Shown: one piece after another, positions 53,538 through 64,000 of the stretch
Layout of the letters: each line of letters starts with the position of its first letter
Numbering within the stretch: position 1 is the stretch's first letter
Assembly: GCA_038030265.1 (NCBI GenBank)
Contig: CM075940.1
Location: 1,798,001 to 1,862,000 of the forward strand
Length of the DNA: 64,000 bases
Direction: 5' to 3'
Origin: Corythucha ciliata
Taxonomy: Eukaryota > Arthropoda > Insecta > Hemiptera > Tingidae
Program-made: the position numbers and the translations under genes
Notes under the pieces: generated by a model
The model's input: the letters and a program-made list of their open reading frames with translations, nothing else
Databases searched by the model: none
What the model was told of the DNA's origin: nothing

Positions 53538-54965
53538 CCTAGAATATTGTCTTCCACTAAAATAGACGAGGACAGCTTCTTCAAGATTTTAGAATTGTGT
53601 TTGGGAAATTCATTTTTCATGTTTAATGAGGAAATTTTCAACAAGTTTTGGGCTTACCAATGGGTGGTTGTTTGTCGCCAGTAATTGCAGACATAATGGT
53701 TAACGAATTACTGAACACAATTTTGCAGAAATCTAATTTGCATGCGAATACAGTTTTTAAAAAAGTACGTTGACGACACTTTAATTTGTGTACATAAAGA
53801 TGATGTCAAGTTTTTACTCAATGAATTTAATTCAGCCCACGAACATATTAAGTTTGAGATAGAGTATGAAAAAGATGGTGGATTGCCGTTTTTGGACCTA
53901 TTTATTAGAAGAGGGGAAAGCGGTATATTTTGTATTGACATGTATAAAAAACCCAATTCATCTGACCGATTGCTTGATTCGTCACATCCATTTAAACAGA
54001 AATTGAACGTTCTGAATAACTACATTTTCCGAACTTTGAATTTAAGCGACTTGTCCTTCCATACAGCAAATTTAGCCACATTGCGTGGGCGCAGTTCATA
54101 TGTAACAACTACCCGTCCTATCTTGTAGACCAGGCTGTGAAAAAGCAGAAATTTCTTTTTTATAACAAGTAAAAAGAACAAAATTGTACGATTTTGACGA
54201 AATTGATAGGGGACCCTCTGCTAGCCAACACATATATTCCCTGAAAATTTCATCACATTCGGATAAAAACTATGGAAGATATGCTTGTTACAAGGATTTG
54301 CGGACAGACAGACAGAAATGAAACCGAAATTGTTCAGTAAGGTATAAAACGTGAAATGCAAGTGAAAATTTCGAATTTAAAGAAGAAAAAAAAAATATTT
54401 CCTAAAAGTGAAAACAATACTTCCGCAGCTCGGAAGCAAAACTAACTGTGATAGTGTATGTGTTAAGAAATTTGCTGGTTTTATCTATATTAAAGGACTT
54501 ACTGAAAAGATGTTGAAAATAGTGAAAAAGGAGGAGATTTTTAGTAACTTTTCGTTTTATAACTACCTGCCTAATAAAATTAGTCAATTGTTACCACCTC
54601 TTAAAGATGGAAAAGATATGCAGGCAAATGTTGTTTACAAATTAATGTGTTCCTGTGGTAAAGCCTATATAGGAAAAACAATCTAATTGTTAAAAGCTAG
54701 GCTAATGCACCATAAAAATAATTTTAGAAAGGGCCAGGGGGTAACCGGACTGGCTCAACATGTCATTAATAGCGGTCACGTAGTGAACTTCGAAGAAGTA
54801 CAGATTGTAGCAAGTGAGAGAAATCCAAACAAATTGCAATGGCTAGAACTTGCGTACATTAATGTCTTTGGTAATAATGTAAATCTACAGAAGGACTCAG
54901 ATAAAATCTGTGCGCAGTATACGAATCTAGTCAATATTTACAAGGAAAATAATAGTATTACGTAA
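53538..54965 (+). pseudogene. Penelope-like element, RT catalytic part and GIY-YIG endonuclease
   Basis: Plus strand. FFKILELCLGNSFFMFNEEI is followed, in a shifted frame, by GLPMGGCLSPVIADIMVNEL (near 53645-53710). After another shift near 53765 comes YVDDTLICVHKD, the RT catalytic box, then FEIEYEKDGGLPFLDLFIRR and MYKKPNSSDRLLDSSHPF, both typical of Penelope RTs. After a disrupted stretch (54130-54400) the frame 54408-54686 leads to the GIY-YIG nuclease with CSCGKAYIGKT. It is interrupted by TAA at 54684-54686 and resumes with LKARLMHHKNNFRKG, TGLAQHVINSGH and LQWLELAYINVFG. It is dead by stops and shifts. Orientation is opposite to the copy at 46390-52950. Confidence 0.8.
54140..54400 (+). 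repeat. Possible insertion in Penelope with GGACAGACAGACAG motif
   Basis: The Penelope frame is lost between 54128 and 54408. The stretch contains CCCTGAAAATTTCATCACAT, TATGCTTGTTACAAGGATTT and then GCGGACAGACAGACAGAAAT at about 54299. This combination is reminiscent of dispersed repeats common in arthropod introns. No target duplication was identified. Confidence 0.4.
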
Positions 54966-55855
54966 CTGACTGTGATAGCTAATTGGAACTGCACTGTGAT
55001 AGCAAATTGGAATTGTGCGTGGAACTATGTGGTTGATATTCGTTATTGCTAATTTATTATTTTTATTTTATTAGGGTGTTTTATCGTCGGGTTGTTTGTT
55101 GAGTTTTGGGATGTTAATGTAATAAGTTGGTATGGGTAATGTTACATACATATTTATTTTATACATATTTTATACATATTAATAGGTTGGACTTGGGAGA
55201 AAAGAATGGGTATTTATAGTGGGGATGAGTAGCCAATGCTGGTCTGTTCATAAGGGTTGAAGATCAGTTGTTAAGTGGAGTTCATTTTGGTAGGCATTGC
55301 CTTTCTTAAAGTTTTTCATGTTTTTCTCGTTTTTTATGTTTTTAGTTCCATAAATGGGTCATTTTTGTATTGCAGTTTAATGAGGAAATAACATAAAAAA
55401 TAAAAATCGCTGGAAACATTTTTTTTTGAAAGAAAATGACTAAATATGACCAGGAATTGAATATTAGTGCGTACATGATTGATTTCGATTTATAGCGAAG
55501 TAATAAAACTTGCCAATTTTTTTTGTTACCTTAAACGGCCGGTCTGTGACTCGTGACGTGGTTAAGGGGTTGTGACCCCTCCCGCCACTCCGCATAATGA
55601 CTGTTATCATGTCTTGCCCCTTCTTGCCCATCCCTTTCTCTTAAGTCCTATTGTTTTATTTGTGGGAAGCTATTGTGGAGGTCACGCGAATGCTATTATT
55701 ACGTCATCAGTCTATCTAGCCTATTTCAAATGGGTCCCACAACCCAATAGTTTTGAAAATTAATAAAAAAATATAGGGCCTGATTTTATTTGAACGGATC
55801 GTGTTTTCATGAGTTTTGGTACCCAAGCTATCACGACAGCATGATTTTGGAAAAT
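54966..55855. other. No recognisable gene; Penelope 3' flank
   Basis: AT-rich. A short repeat AACTGCACTGTGATAGC / TTGGAATTG occurs at 54975-55015. No domain-bearing frame. Confidence 0.35.
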
Positions 55856-55859
55856 GTGT

Positions 55860-57065
55860 TACTTCCTCATTGTGCTGATTAGGGAGCGGGGGTCGCTCCG
55901 AAATGCGCATCGATTAAAAAATGAACATATGGCTGAGGGCTCAATCATTTTTCCTTGAATTCTTCGAGCTTCGATATCAGCCAATAATAAATTTGGGTCA
56001 TCGTGAGTAGGGTTATCATTCGAACCGCAATTTTGCCGAATCACACAGAAAAAAATTTTCAAGGGGATCTTGATTTATGTTTCGCAAATTCAAGAATTTG
56101 AAATTACCAATTGTGCTTAGGTGTTCCCATAAGGATTTTATTGTTCTGATGTTATTAAGCCAGCCAATTAGACAAGGGGGGCCAACTTGTTTTTCGTTGT
56201 CGTTAATGAAGTACATGTCTCGTACTGTTTCAACCAGGTCGTTCCAAAAGGAAATGTGGGGACTATTTTTGGACAGACATCCGAGCAGCGGTTTCCCAAC
56301 ATTGTCACATTTAATTCCACCGTTAAAACTATCGAACAGCTGGTCCATGGTATCCACGAATTCAGCTGTTGACTTGGCCTCGGGTGGCAACTGGCCCATG
56401 TCGGTTAAAACTAGCAAAGCTGCTCCGACAGAACGACTGAAAACTTGAGTCGCTAATTCAACTTTCATTTTATTTCTAGTACTGGGATAAATGTGGTCGT
56501 CTGTCAATCTGTATGCCGTGCGATAAAAATGCGGATCCTTTTTGTAGAGTTCTTCAATGTGGCACCATTTAACTTGGTTTCCTTCGAAGACCAATGTGTG
56601 GTTGATCAAATTATTTCTGACGGACTTGAATAAATGTGGGGTGACAAAAAAGGTAAAAATGTTATTGCCTTGAACTTCATAATAAGGGGGAGTTGGTGCA
56701 TTTACTTTAGATTTCAATAAATTTATAGCCGAAACATTCGATGAACTATGGTCACAAACAGCTGCAATGGGTTTTAGACCCACTTCGAAAAGTTTCTCGA
56801 TCGTCGTAGTAATTATTTCGGCCAACCGCCCAGATTTAGTGGTATCTTCAGAAAAGAAGAAGGCTAAAGGCATTTTCCAAGAGCTATTTTATGCCTTAAT
56901 CATAAATACCAGGGCGTGGTTAGCAACTAAGGACGAACGTGAGTTTTCCCCATTTATGGTACCAAAGTCCTCGAATCCAGTGATTACGTCATTATGGGGA
57001 AGATTAGTTAAAAATTATTTTATGCTCATTTCATCAAAAAGTATCGTGCAGTATTTCTGCCGAGG
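55860..57065 (-). pseudogene. Second P-element (THAP9-like) transposase, decayed
   Basis: The minus strand starts near 57065 with CTILFDEMSIK, the first catalytic aspartate, and then has a TAA. NDVITGFEDFGTINGENSRS follows, then a second TAA, and then a long frame (56873-56016) with LAFFFSEDTTKSG, AAVCDHSSSNVSAINLL (second aspartate region), FTFFVTPHLFKSVRNNLINH (GTP-binding insertion), QVFSRSVGAALLVL and FLNLRNINQDPLENFF. At about 56040 a one-base shift passes to a frame reading CVIRQNCGSNDNPTH (56062-55859). It is much diverged from the copy at 26.7 kb (for example TPHLFKSVRNNLIN against DTVHLVKNVRNNWLN), so it is a different P family. Confidence 0.75.
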
Positions 57066-57120
57066 ACCAAGTTTAGAAGCTTTTTCCTGAAGGGAATTGA
57101 AAACGGCAGAATTATAGCCT

Positions 57121-57260
57121 GGGGGCCTGTTCTGTAAAGTTAGCAACAGTCAAAACGACAGTTGATAGCGACAGTCGATTGTAGTGTTGTTATCAACTGT
57201 CGTTTTCTACATATCGAGATCGTTTTGTGTGTTGGTATTCTGTAAGAACAAACTTCCATA
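57121..57260 (+). repeat. Harbinger-like end with internal palindrome
   Basis: GGGGGCCTGTTCTGTAAAGT at 57120-57139 has the GGGCCTGTT form of many PIF/Harbinger ends. It is followed by ACGACAGTTGATA and, about 35 bp on, TATCAACTGTCGTTTTC, an inverted pair. The other end was not found. Confidence 0.4.
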
Positions 57261-59337
57261 AACAATAATGAATTTATTTGGGTACAATGAACCACATCAA
57301 TTGAACTTCGTTCGAATATGTGTCCCGATCTGTCAGCTATGACTGAAGAAGTCTCAGTGCTACATGAGGACGAAAATAATAGCAATTGGAGAACCGCAAT
57401 CGCTGGGAATTCATCCTGCTAATTCAAAAAAAAAGTCAATTCAACTATGGATAGACGTAAAAAATAAGCACCTTACTGTGTGGGCCCGCTTGAAAAGACA
57501 TTATTTTCCTTTTTTCTTAAGATTAGAATGTCGCCATACGAGGAGGCTATGCCCTTTAGTTTTGTCGATCGTATCGCTGAGGTCCTTGTTCGTTGGGACG
57601 GGCCCCTAGATCACGAGTTTCCCTTGCCATCAGCCATTTACTTTTCTTGTTCGTCACAGAACCCGAATTTCCCAATAATATCACGAAAATACGCGAATAT
57701 GTCCCTATCGGCACTCAACCCAATCCACGGGGGTCACGAAAAAGTTGTGGGAGGTGGTAACGTCTGAGTTTAGGGGCACTTTTCCACGTCCACCCTCGAC
57801 AAAACACAATGCTACTCTCTGTTACAGCTAGCGGCATCAAATGACAATGATGGAAATCAAAGTCAACACTTGATTCAAGAAATAAACTCAAAAAAGTACA
57901 CAGATCGAATAATCCTTCCTTCATATCAACTGCCGGTGCCGTTAACAACACCCCCGAGGTGCTGTTTTGATACCAACACCCTTAGAGTATATATTAGATA
58001 GAGCTCGCTTCAGGCTGTGTGGTAGAGATAGCGCGAGGCCAACATGAAGTCACGTGACTGTGTCGGAAAGGCTGAGTGCGGGGTGAAGGGAATGTAACCC
58101 TTTACTACCTCTACCTCTTGTTACCCCCGTCGTTCGCTCTTTTTTTTTAAAACGAACATCCGCCAGCACAGGAGCACTCTCACCAGTCATATTGCCTTTG
58201 GGTGAACTTGAGCAAGGAGGCGGATTTGTTTTTTGTTTTTTTCCCTCCATTTTATTGGTTTTAAGAAAGTTAATTGATATAAACACATGACTAAAAAAAA
58301 GGTATTTCTCCCTCGTTATATAATAAGCCTCAGTGGCCTTATTCTCTAACGACTTAGAAACTGTGTTTAGGTAGAAACAGTAAAATATAATTCAAGAAAT
58401 TAATAAATCTGAATGGAAACATATGATTTTTCAAGAAAGCAATGGTGCCAAAAGTTAGTGAATAAGACCCCTGGTGAGAAACGGCATGATTATCAATATG
58501 TTTATCAATATATGTAAGAATTTCACGAATCTGGCCGAAGAAGAAAAAAAGGCGCATAATAAGGAAATCATTTAATCACTCTCCTTTGAACAACAAGGTT
58601 TTTGTATACACGCTCCTATTTTTTACTGGTTTCATTTCTTCATTAATTTTTTTTGCCTTATACTTAAGTTTTATTTTGAAATATAAATCAATTGTGACCG
58701 TTATAAACGCACACATTTAAAATTCGCGGTGATAGTTTCACCCCTCACCGCATCACCCAATTCTTTATTAGAATTATAAATAATTAGAAAAATAACGAAG
58801 GCCGTGAAGAAGGAGGAAGAGGAGAAAAAAGCCCCGCGGATCGCCAGACACTCCCGCCGCAGGTCTCCGCCAAGAAGAAAGGGGCCAAGCCGAAGAAAAG
58901 AGCCCGCGTCCCTGGAAGAAAAAAGGAAATCAATCTGTTCCCAAATTTAATATTATCCCCAAAATACCAAATACAAACTTGGTTGTGGCATTTCCCCCCT
59001 TTTCCCTTCACCAGAGAACCTCGGACGACATCTACACGTAATCAATCGCCGGTTGGCCAACCTAAAGACAAATAGTGAGTGATTGTGTAGAATAAGTTAT
59101 ATTTTAGGACTTACCTTAGTCATAAGCCGTTCGTAGTAAATAATTTTTATGTCATAAGTCCCTTGTAAACTATTTCGACCACTTAATATAATTGTGTCCA
59201 CCCAACTCTCTTTATTATTATTTTAAATCCGAACCAATTTTCTCCCCTTCATCCAAGGTTCGTCGTTGATTGAGCCCTAGTGCTAGGCGACGGACTCCCT
59301 TAAATTGTTGGCCCTACGAACCCCTAGGCCACAATTT
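57261..59337. other. No recognisable gene; last part includes the gypsy C 5' LTR
   Basis: 57261-58780 holds only short frames without domains. From about 59040 to 59335 the sequence should include the 5' LTR of gypsy C, which ends near CCTAGGCCACA just before the primer site. The LTR start cannot be fixed because the 3' LTR is outside the window. The minus frame 59011-58784 is probably a shadow. Confidence 0.4.
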
Positions 59338-59349
59338 TGGCGCCCAAAC
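59338..59349 (+). promoter_or_regulatory. Gypsy C primer-binding site
   Basis: TGGCGCCCAAAC follows the presumed LTR end and lies 110 bp upstream of gag. The TGGCGCCC start matches the 3' end of several tRNAs, lysine tRNAs among them. Confidence 0.7.
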
Positions 59350-59458
59350 TTCTATATCCATATGAAGCCCTGTTTCTCAAGCCCTCAAACCCACGGCCGG
59401 CCTATAAATTTCAAAGTTGTAATTATTAAGTTATTTTTTTTAGAATTTATCATTAATA

Positions 59459-61090
59459 ATGGCTACCGGACCAGTAAACCCCCCGATCGGCCAAGATCCC
59501 GAATTTCCCTGCACCCAGTGCCAAACACTAACTTCATCAAAATTACTCATCCAGTGCTCTCATTGTTCTCTTCCCCGCTGTGAAGCCTGTAGTAATATCA
59601 CCCTGGTTAATTTTAAGAAATTACCCCACGAAAGAAGAGCTAAATTTATAAATCAATGTTGCCACCACAAGGTCCAAATTGATGCCCTCCGTTCCCAACT
59701 CGCGGAAACTAACACTAAAGTCTCTAATTTACAAAATAATTTACCACAGCTTATCGCCCAAGCGAATCAGACAGACCCCTCTATAATGGCAATTAAAGCG
59801 CAGCAAGAGGAATTGTCCTCAAAGTTGGACAAGATCCTTAGCATCCTTTCTACTTCCCAAGCCACCCCCGCAAGTAAACCAGAAGACCAACCTCATCCAA
59901 AATCCGACGCACCACTTCAACCACCAATGCCACATATCCCTCACACATTCACTTCCAATATTTCTCCTGCTGAAGCTCTTCTGGCAAGCACCCACACCGA
60001 CCCCCAAGACCTCACCATCGACCCTTCAGGGAAAGTTTCCTTCAAAAACCAAAGCCCCATTGAACATCTCATAAATAATATACCACGTCCACAAAGTACC
60101 CCTACACAAGCACAACCAACACAAATTTCATTTACAGAGACCCTTAAACTTCCCAAATATTTAGAAACTGCGATTTATCAAATCCCGAACCTGCGAACCA
60201 ATAACCTCCCCAGTATCGTCCACTTCCTCCTCAAAATTCAAAGACTGGAAAACATAGCACAAGAGCACTTTAAGCAACTGTTAATCCATATCTCCATCAT
60301 TCAAAAAAATGACTTCCTCCAGAGAATAGTTTTCGGCCACGACATTCCAAATTTTAAAACTCTTCGGGACATTCTGTTCGCCGAACTCATCAATAACACC
60401 TCTAAAACCGAAATTCAAACCAAATATTTATTTCGTAAGCAATTTTATAACGAAAGTTTCAGAGATTTCACGGAGAATATCCGAAAAATTAATTCAATAC
60501 TCGAGACGCACAGCGAGTTAGAAGTCATACATATTATTCTGTGCAACACAAACCTTCAAACAAAAGCCTACTTTTTCGGCCTACAACCCCCCACCAACTA
60601 CGACCAATTGGAACAGTTCGTAACCCAGCTCGAGCGAATAGACCTAAATTTCTCACATGTACAAATAAGGGAGAAACCACAAAATCAGTACCAACGATCA
60701 TATCCACGACAAACACAACATTATACACACCGTCCCCCCAGCTCTCCGCAACTAACATCTCTCCCCCACAACGTACCCCCAAGCTCACGCAGTCCACCCG
60801 ACAATAAATACAAAACATATTCCAAATATAATGTCAATACCATACAATCACCCGTCAAAAATACGACCCCTATTTATTTAAATCTAGACGGCACATACAC
60901 CCCACACCCAAAACGATCACCCCAAATTAGAAGCCCCACTAGTCGTTCTCCTCCACCTTCACCCCACAATTCACCATTTTCACACCCAAAACACCATAAC
61001 ACTCCACCCACCCACCAAACCCACCAAAACACCAAATCTAAATCCCCAATCACACAAAATTACACTTCTCGTTACGTCCCAAAAAACTGA
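59459..61090 (+). CDS. gag: Gypsy C Gag with N-terminal zinc-binding motif
   Basis: 543 residues from the ATG at 59459, which follows the primer site at a normal leader distance. Residues 18-44 form a CxxC-x11-CxxC-x4-CxxC motif (cysteines 18, 21, 33, 36, 41, 44), like half of a RING/PHD-type finger. A helical stretch at about 70-125 (QIDALRSQLAETNTKVSNLQ) suggests a coiled coil. The capsid-like core is at about 225-400 (KYLETAIYQIPNLR, FRDFTENIRKINSILE). The last about 130 residues are rich in P, S, T and H and basic. No CCHC zinc knuckle is visible, so RNA binding may rest on the basic tail. The stop TGA at 61088-61090 directly follows a slippery heptamer. No breaks are seen. Confidence 0.85.
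   Translation: MATGPVNPPIGQDPEFPCTQCQTLTSSKLLIQCSHCSLPRCEACSNITLVNFKKLPHERRAKFINQCCHHKVQIDALRSQLAETNTKVSNLQNNLPQLIAQANQTDPSIMAIKAQQEELSSKLDKILSILSTSQATPASKPEDQPHPKSDAPLQPPMPHIPHTFTSNISPAEALLASTHTDPQDLTIDPSGKVSFKNQSPIEHLINNIPRPQSTPTQAQPTQISFTETLKLPKYLETAIYQIPNLRTNNLPSIVHFLLKIQRLENIAQEHFKQLLIHISIIQKNDFLQRIVFGHDIPNFKTLRDILFAELINNTSKTEIQTKYLFRKQFYNESFRDFTENIRKINSILETHSELEVIHIILCNTNLQTKAYFFGLQPPTNYDQLEQFVTQLERIDLNFSHVQIREKPQNQYQRSYPRQTQHYTHRPPSSPQLTSLPHNVPPSSRSPPDNKYKTYSKYNVNTIQSPVKNTTPIYLNLDGTYTPHPKRSPQIRSPTSRSPPPSPHNSPFSHPKHHNTPPTHQTHQNTKSKSPITQNYTSRYVPKN
61081..61087 (+). promoter_or_regulatory. -1 ribosomal frameshift site AAAAAAC at the gag stop
   Basis: In the gag frame the codons read CCA AAA AAC TGA, so A-AAA-AAC is the classical X-XXY-YYZ slippery heptamer, placed directly before the stop. 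The pol frame is exactly -1 and open across this point. Confidence 0.85.
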
Positions 61091-64000
61091 ATTCTGGAAA
61101 GAACATCACCCAAATAAAGTTAGAATCCTTGATTCCCGTCCCCTCAAACACCGTCACCGTATCACTCCCAAATGACAAAGTATTTCAAGGTATTATTGAC
61201 ACTGGAGCTACAAAATCTTTCGTAAACCCCCAAGTAGCCCAAAAATTTTTAGTCCGGCATCCAAAAACCCTTAAAGAACCAGCAAATGTTTACACAGCTG
61301 ATAACAAACACGTCCAAATTACACATCGCATCAAATTCACATTTTTCCTTGAAAACAAAAAATTCAAACATACTTTTCTTATCCTCCCCGGACTTTCACA
61401 AAATGTCATATTCGGCCTAGATTTCATATCCAAAGCCCGCATAATTCTACACCCCGCAGAAAATCAGTATCTCTATGAAAAGCAACCCCACATTAAGTAC
61501 AATTTTCACACTCCAAAGCCCTCCACCATAATTATGACCAACCCCGTATCCACCCCCTCAGATGTTCTTTCCGCCTCTCCACCACCTCCATCACTACACC
61601 ATAAACTGCCCCATAATCATCCAAAATTGAATACACCCGACGATTTTCGTCATCATTTCACAGACAAATACCCCCAAGTACTATCCGATAAACTGGGTAG
61701 AACCAACGTTTTACAATATAAAATTCAAGTCCTCCCCAACGCCAACTGGCAAAATAAAACAAAAACTTACCATCTCGCTCCCGAAAAACTACAAATTCTT
61801 CGTAGTGTCATTGACGACCTTCTTGAACAAGGCGTAATCCGCCCAACAATGGCATCGTACACCTCCCCTTGCTTCCTAGTGACAAAAAAACACGAAACCC
61901 CCAGTCCCCAAAATCATCGTCTCGTCGTAAACTACACCCACCTCAACCGCCAAATTCAACAAGTCCAATACCAATTACCAACAATAGAACAAGCCTTCAT
62001 GTACCTCAAACACGCCCGTTATTTCAGTATTATTGACCTCCGAAAAGCGTACCACCAAATCCCCCTTGATAAGTCCAGCCAAAAATACACCGCATTCACC
62101 ACCCCATTCGGCATTTTTAAATATACGACCCTTCCCTTTGGAATTTCCACCGGAGCCCAAATTCTAAGTCACTTGCTGGACAGTATCCTAAAAGACATAA
62201 AATTCAAAGGCATTTTCAATTTTCTTGACGACATACTAGTCTATTCTAAAACCAAAGAAGAACACTTCGCCCTCCTCGATTCCCTCTTTACCAGGCTACA
62301 GAGAGCCGGTCTCACCGTAAACCCGAACAAAATTAAATTCCTCCAAACTTCTGTGCATTACCTCGGTCACATAATATCAAATGGTACTTACAAAATCTCC
62401 GAAGAAAGAATCAAAACATTAACCAACCTCCCCAAGCCCCGAAACTCAAAACAAATCAGTCAAGTACTTGGTGCAATCCAATTCTTCGGAAAATTTATCC
62501 CAAATTTAGCCCAAATATCAGCCCCTTTAAACGCTCTCCGCAAAAAGGACACACTCTTTAATTGGACTCCAGCCTGTGAAACAGCATGGAAAACATTACT
62601 ACAAACTATTTCTACTCCTCCTGTATTATCATTGCCAGATTTCACCCTACCATTCGCCCTGTTCACCGACGCCAGCAACACCGGCATAAGTGCGGTCCTC
62701 GTGAACATCCACAACGATGCTTATAAACCCATCGCCTACGCGTCCAAAAAGTTAAATGAGAGACAACAAAAATATTCTACCTATGACAGGGAACTTCTCG
62801 CCATACAATATGGATTGGAAAAATTCCGAATATATCTCCGAGGCCGTCATTTCCACCTCTATACAGACAATGCGGCCCTATCCTTCATTAATAACCATGC
62901 CACTCAAAATCCAAGAGTACTCCGCACCATGTTGAAAATTAACGAATTCCAATTTACCACCCATCACATTCCCGGAGATCAGAACACTATAGCTGACCTC
63001 CTCAGCCGATTCCCTCACGAAAATCCAGACGCCCAAGAAACTAAAACCTATACCCTTGCCACCATTAGCGCCCAGTCTCAACACCCCCAAAATGAATCAA
63101 ACAACCTCCTTACATCCTTCCCCCTCTCGTACAACGACATTGTCCAACACCAAAAAGATGACCACGAACTTGGCCCAATTTACACCCAGCTGAAATCAAA
63201 AACTTACACAGGTCCATATTCCCTAATTCGCGGCAAAATAACCATAAAAAACCAGGCAGACCAGAACCCAAAAATTGTAGTACCCAAAAACCTCCAACAT
63301 CTTATTACTTCATATTATCATGACTCCCCCATCGCCGGTCATTTCTCATCAGAGAAAACAATTCAAAAAATAAAAGAAAATTATTTCTGGCCTAACATGT
63401 CTACCTCCATCACTAGTTACGTTTCATCCTGCGACATCTGCCAACGAGCCAAACAAAAAAATTTTTCTACGCAGCCACCCCTCGCGTCATACCCTAGCGA
63501 ATTTCCCCTCCAAAAAATTTATATTGATATCACCGGTCCACTACCAGCCTCCAACAATTTCAAATACATATTAGTAATAGTCGATGCATTTACCAAATAC
63601 ACCATCTTAAACCCTCTTAAAACAGCCACAACCCAAAGCATCATCACAGCCCTCCAAAACGAACTTATTAAAAATTTCGGATACCCAGTTTCCCTCGTCA
63701 GCGACAACGCCTCCATATTTACTAGTTCAAAATTTAGAAATTTCCTGTTTAGCTCTGGGATTCGCCACATCCTTCTCGTTCCGTATCGCCCCCAACCTAA
63801 CATCTGCGAACGCCAGATTAAAACAATCAAAACCATCATTACCACTTACCACCACTCAAAACATACAAATTGGTCCCAAGACCTATACCTCGTTCAATTT
63901 GCTCTAAATACGGTGCAAAATGCATCAACCAAGCACTGCAGTTCCCTACTAATGTTTGGAAGACATCCCAATACCCCCCTCGACCTGCAGTGGCATCTCT
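61084..64000 (+). CDS. pol: Gypsy C Pol (protease, RT, RNase H, integrase), open to window edge
   Basis: The -1 frame was read codon by codon from 61084 to the edge without a stop (about 970 codons). The protease active site DTGA is at 61198. RT motifs are RQIQQVQYQLPTIEQAF near 61950, IIDLRKAYHQIPL at about 62026 and the FLDDIL box at 62221. RNase H has its aspartate in LFTDAS (62668), DRELLA, and LYTDNAAL near 62860. The integrase zinc domain has histidines at 63319 and 63340 and cysteines at 63430 and 63439. The DDE triad is at 63526, 63703 and 63808, with 34 residues between the last two. The motif near the glutamate reads PQPNICERQ where most gypsy integrases have NG--ER. It is a Gag-Pol product after frameshift. 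The C-terminal domain lies outside the window. Confidence 0.9.

Larger units (their letters stand above)
59338..64000 (+). mobile_element. Gypsy-class LTR retrotransposon C, apparently intact, runs off window
   Basis: Primer site, gag and pol lie in order with no stop in either frame up to the window edge. Gag and pol overlap at a -1 frameshift site. The 3' LTR is outside. Its C-rich coding strand is very unlike the AT-rich gypsy A, which suggests a separate lineage or a recent arrival. Confidence 0.88.

Noticed and set aside
58784..59011. 75-residue minus-strand frame
   Set aside because: It lies just upstream of the gypsy C LTR and shows low-complexity lysine/glycine- and serine/proline-rich ends without any domain.

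Overview
This window looks like a transposon-rich stretch of a eukaryotic, most likely arthropod (probably insect), nuclear genome. The base is AT-rich. No bacterial-style operons, rRNA or tRNA genes are visible. Almost every recognisable coding region is a mobile-element protein: P, piggyBac, MULE, Tigger/pogo, tyrosine-recombinase-like, LINE, Penelope and gypsy-class LTR elements. I cannot name the species and I found no convincing complete host gene.

Layout. 1-673: end of a Tigger/pogo element running off the left edge, with its terminal inverted repeat and TA target. 1240-3760: repeat-word clusters and a roughly 668-bp imperfect tandem repeat. 4034-5560: an hAT-like end and a decayed tyrosine-recombinase-like gene. 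6128-7510: 3' end of a LINE with an RNase H domain. 8690-9580: a degenerate minisatellite and a GC-rich island. 10248-15381: decayed gypsy element A with a near-perfect 1,197-bp internal tandem duplication. 15390-18660: a dispersed repeat, three small MITEs, a degenerate minisatellite and an inverted P-element fragment. 19896-20113: a perfect 82-bp hairpin. 20874-23277: MULE transposase. 23520-24261: a 742-bp MITE with TAA target duplication. 24538-28574: a P-element-like transposase whose 5' half is tandemly duplicated. 28377-34605: a complex satellite. 34640-35520: more minisatellite.

37344-39956: a structurally complete piggyBac element with TTAA duplication, inserted into an older gene-like reading frame. 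41020-41470: a cluster of CGGGAACG-type words. 42200-44470: PIN-like fragment and jockey-like LINE ORF1 plus endonuclease. 44640-46170: unknown ORFs and a gypsy pol fragment. 46390-52950: a minus-strand Penelope element cut by gypsy element B (47066-52021) and by a 169-bp SINE-like insertion. 53538-54965: a plus-strand Penelope element with GIY-YIG domain. 55860-57060: a second P-like transposase pseudogene. 59338-64000: gypsy element C with intact gag and open pol, running off the right edge.

The best-supported unusual structures are four. Gypsy B has a genuine 5-bp target duplication but an inverted internal segment in place of most of its 5' LTR. Gypsy C has a retrovirus-type slippery heptamer at the gag stop and an N-terminal zinc-binding motif in Gag. 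The satellite at 28-34 kb appears to start inside the P-element reading frame. The perfect hairpin at 19.9 kb is not explained by any element. The nesting order (piggyBac in an older ORF; gypsy B and a SINE-like insert in Penelope) gives relative ages.
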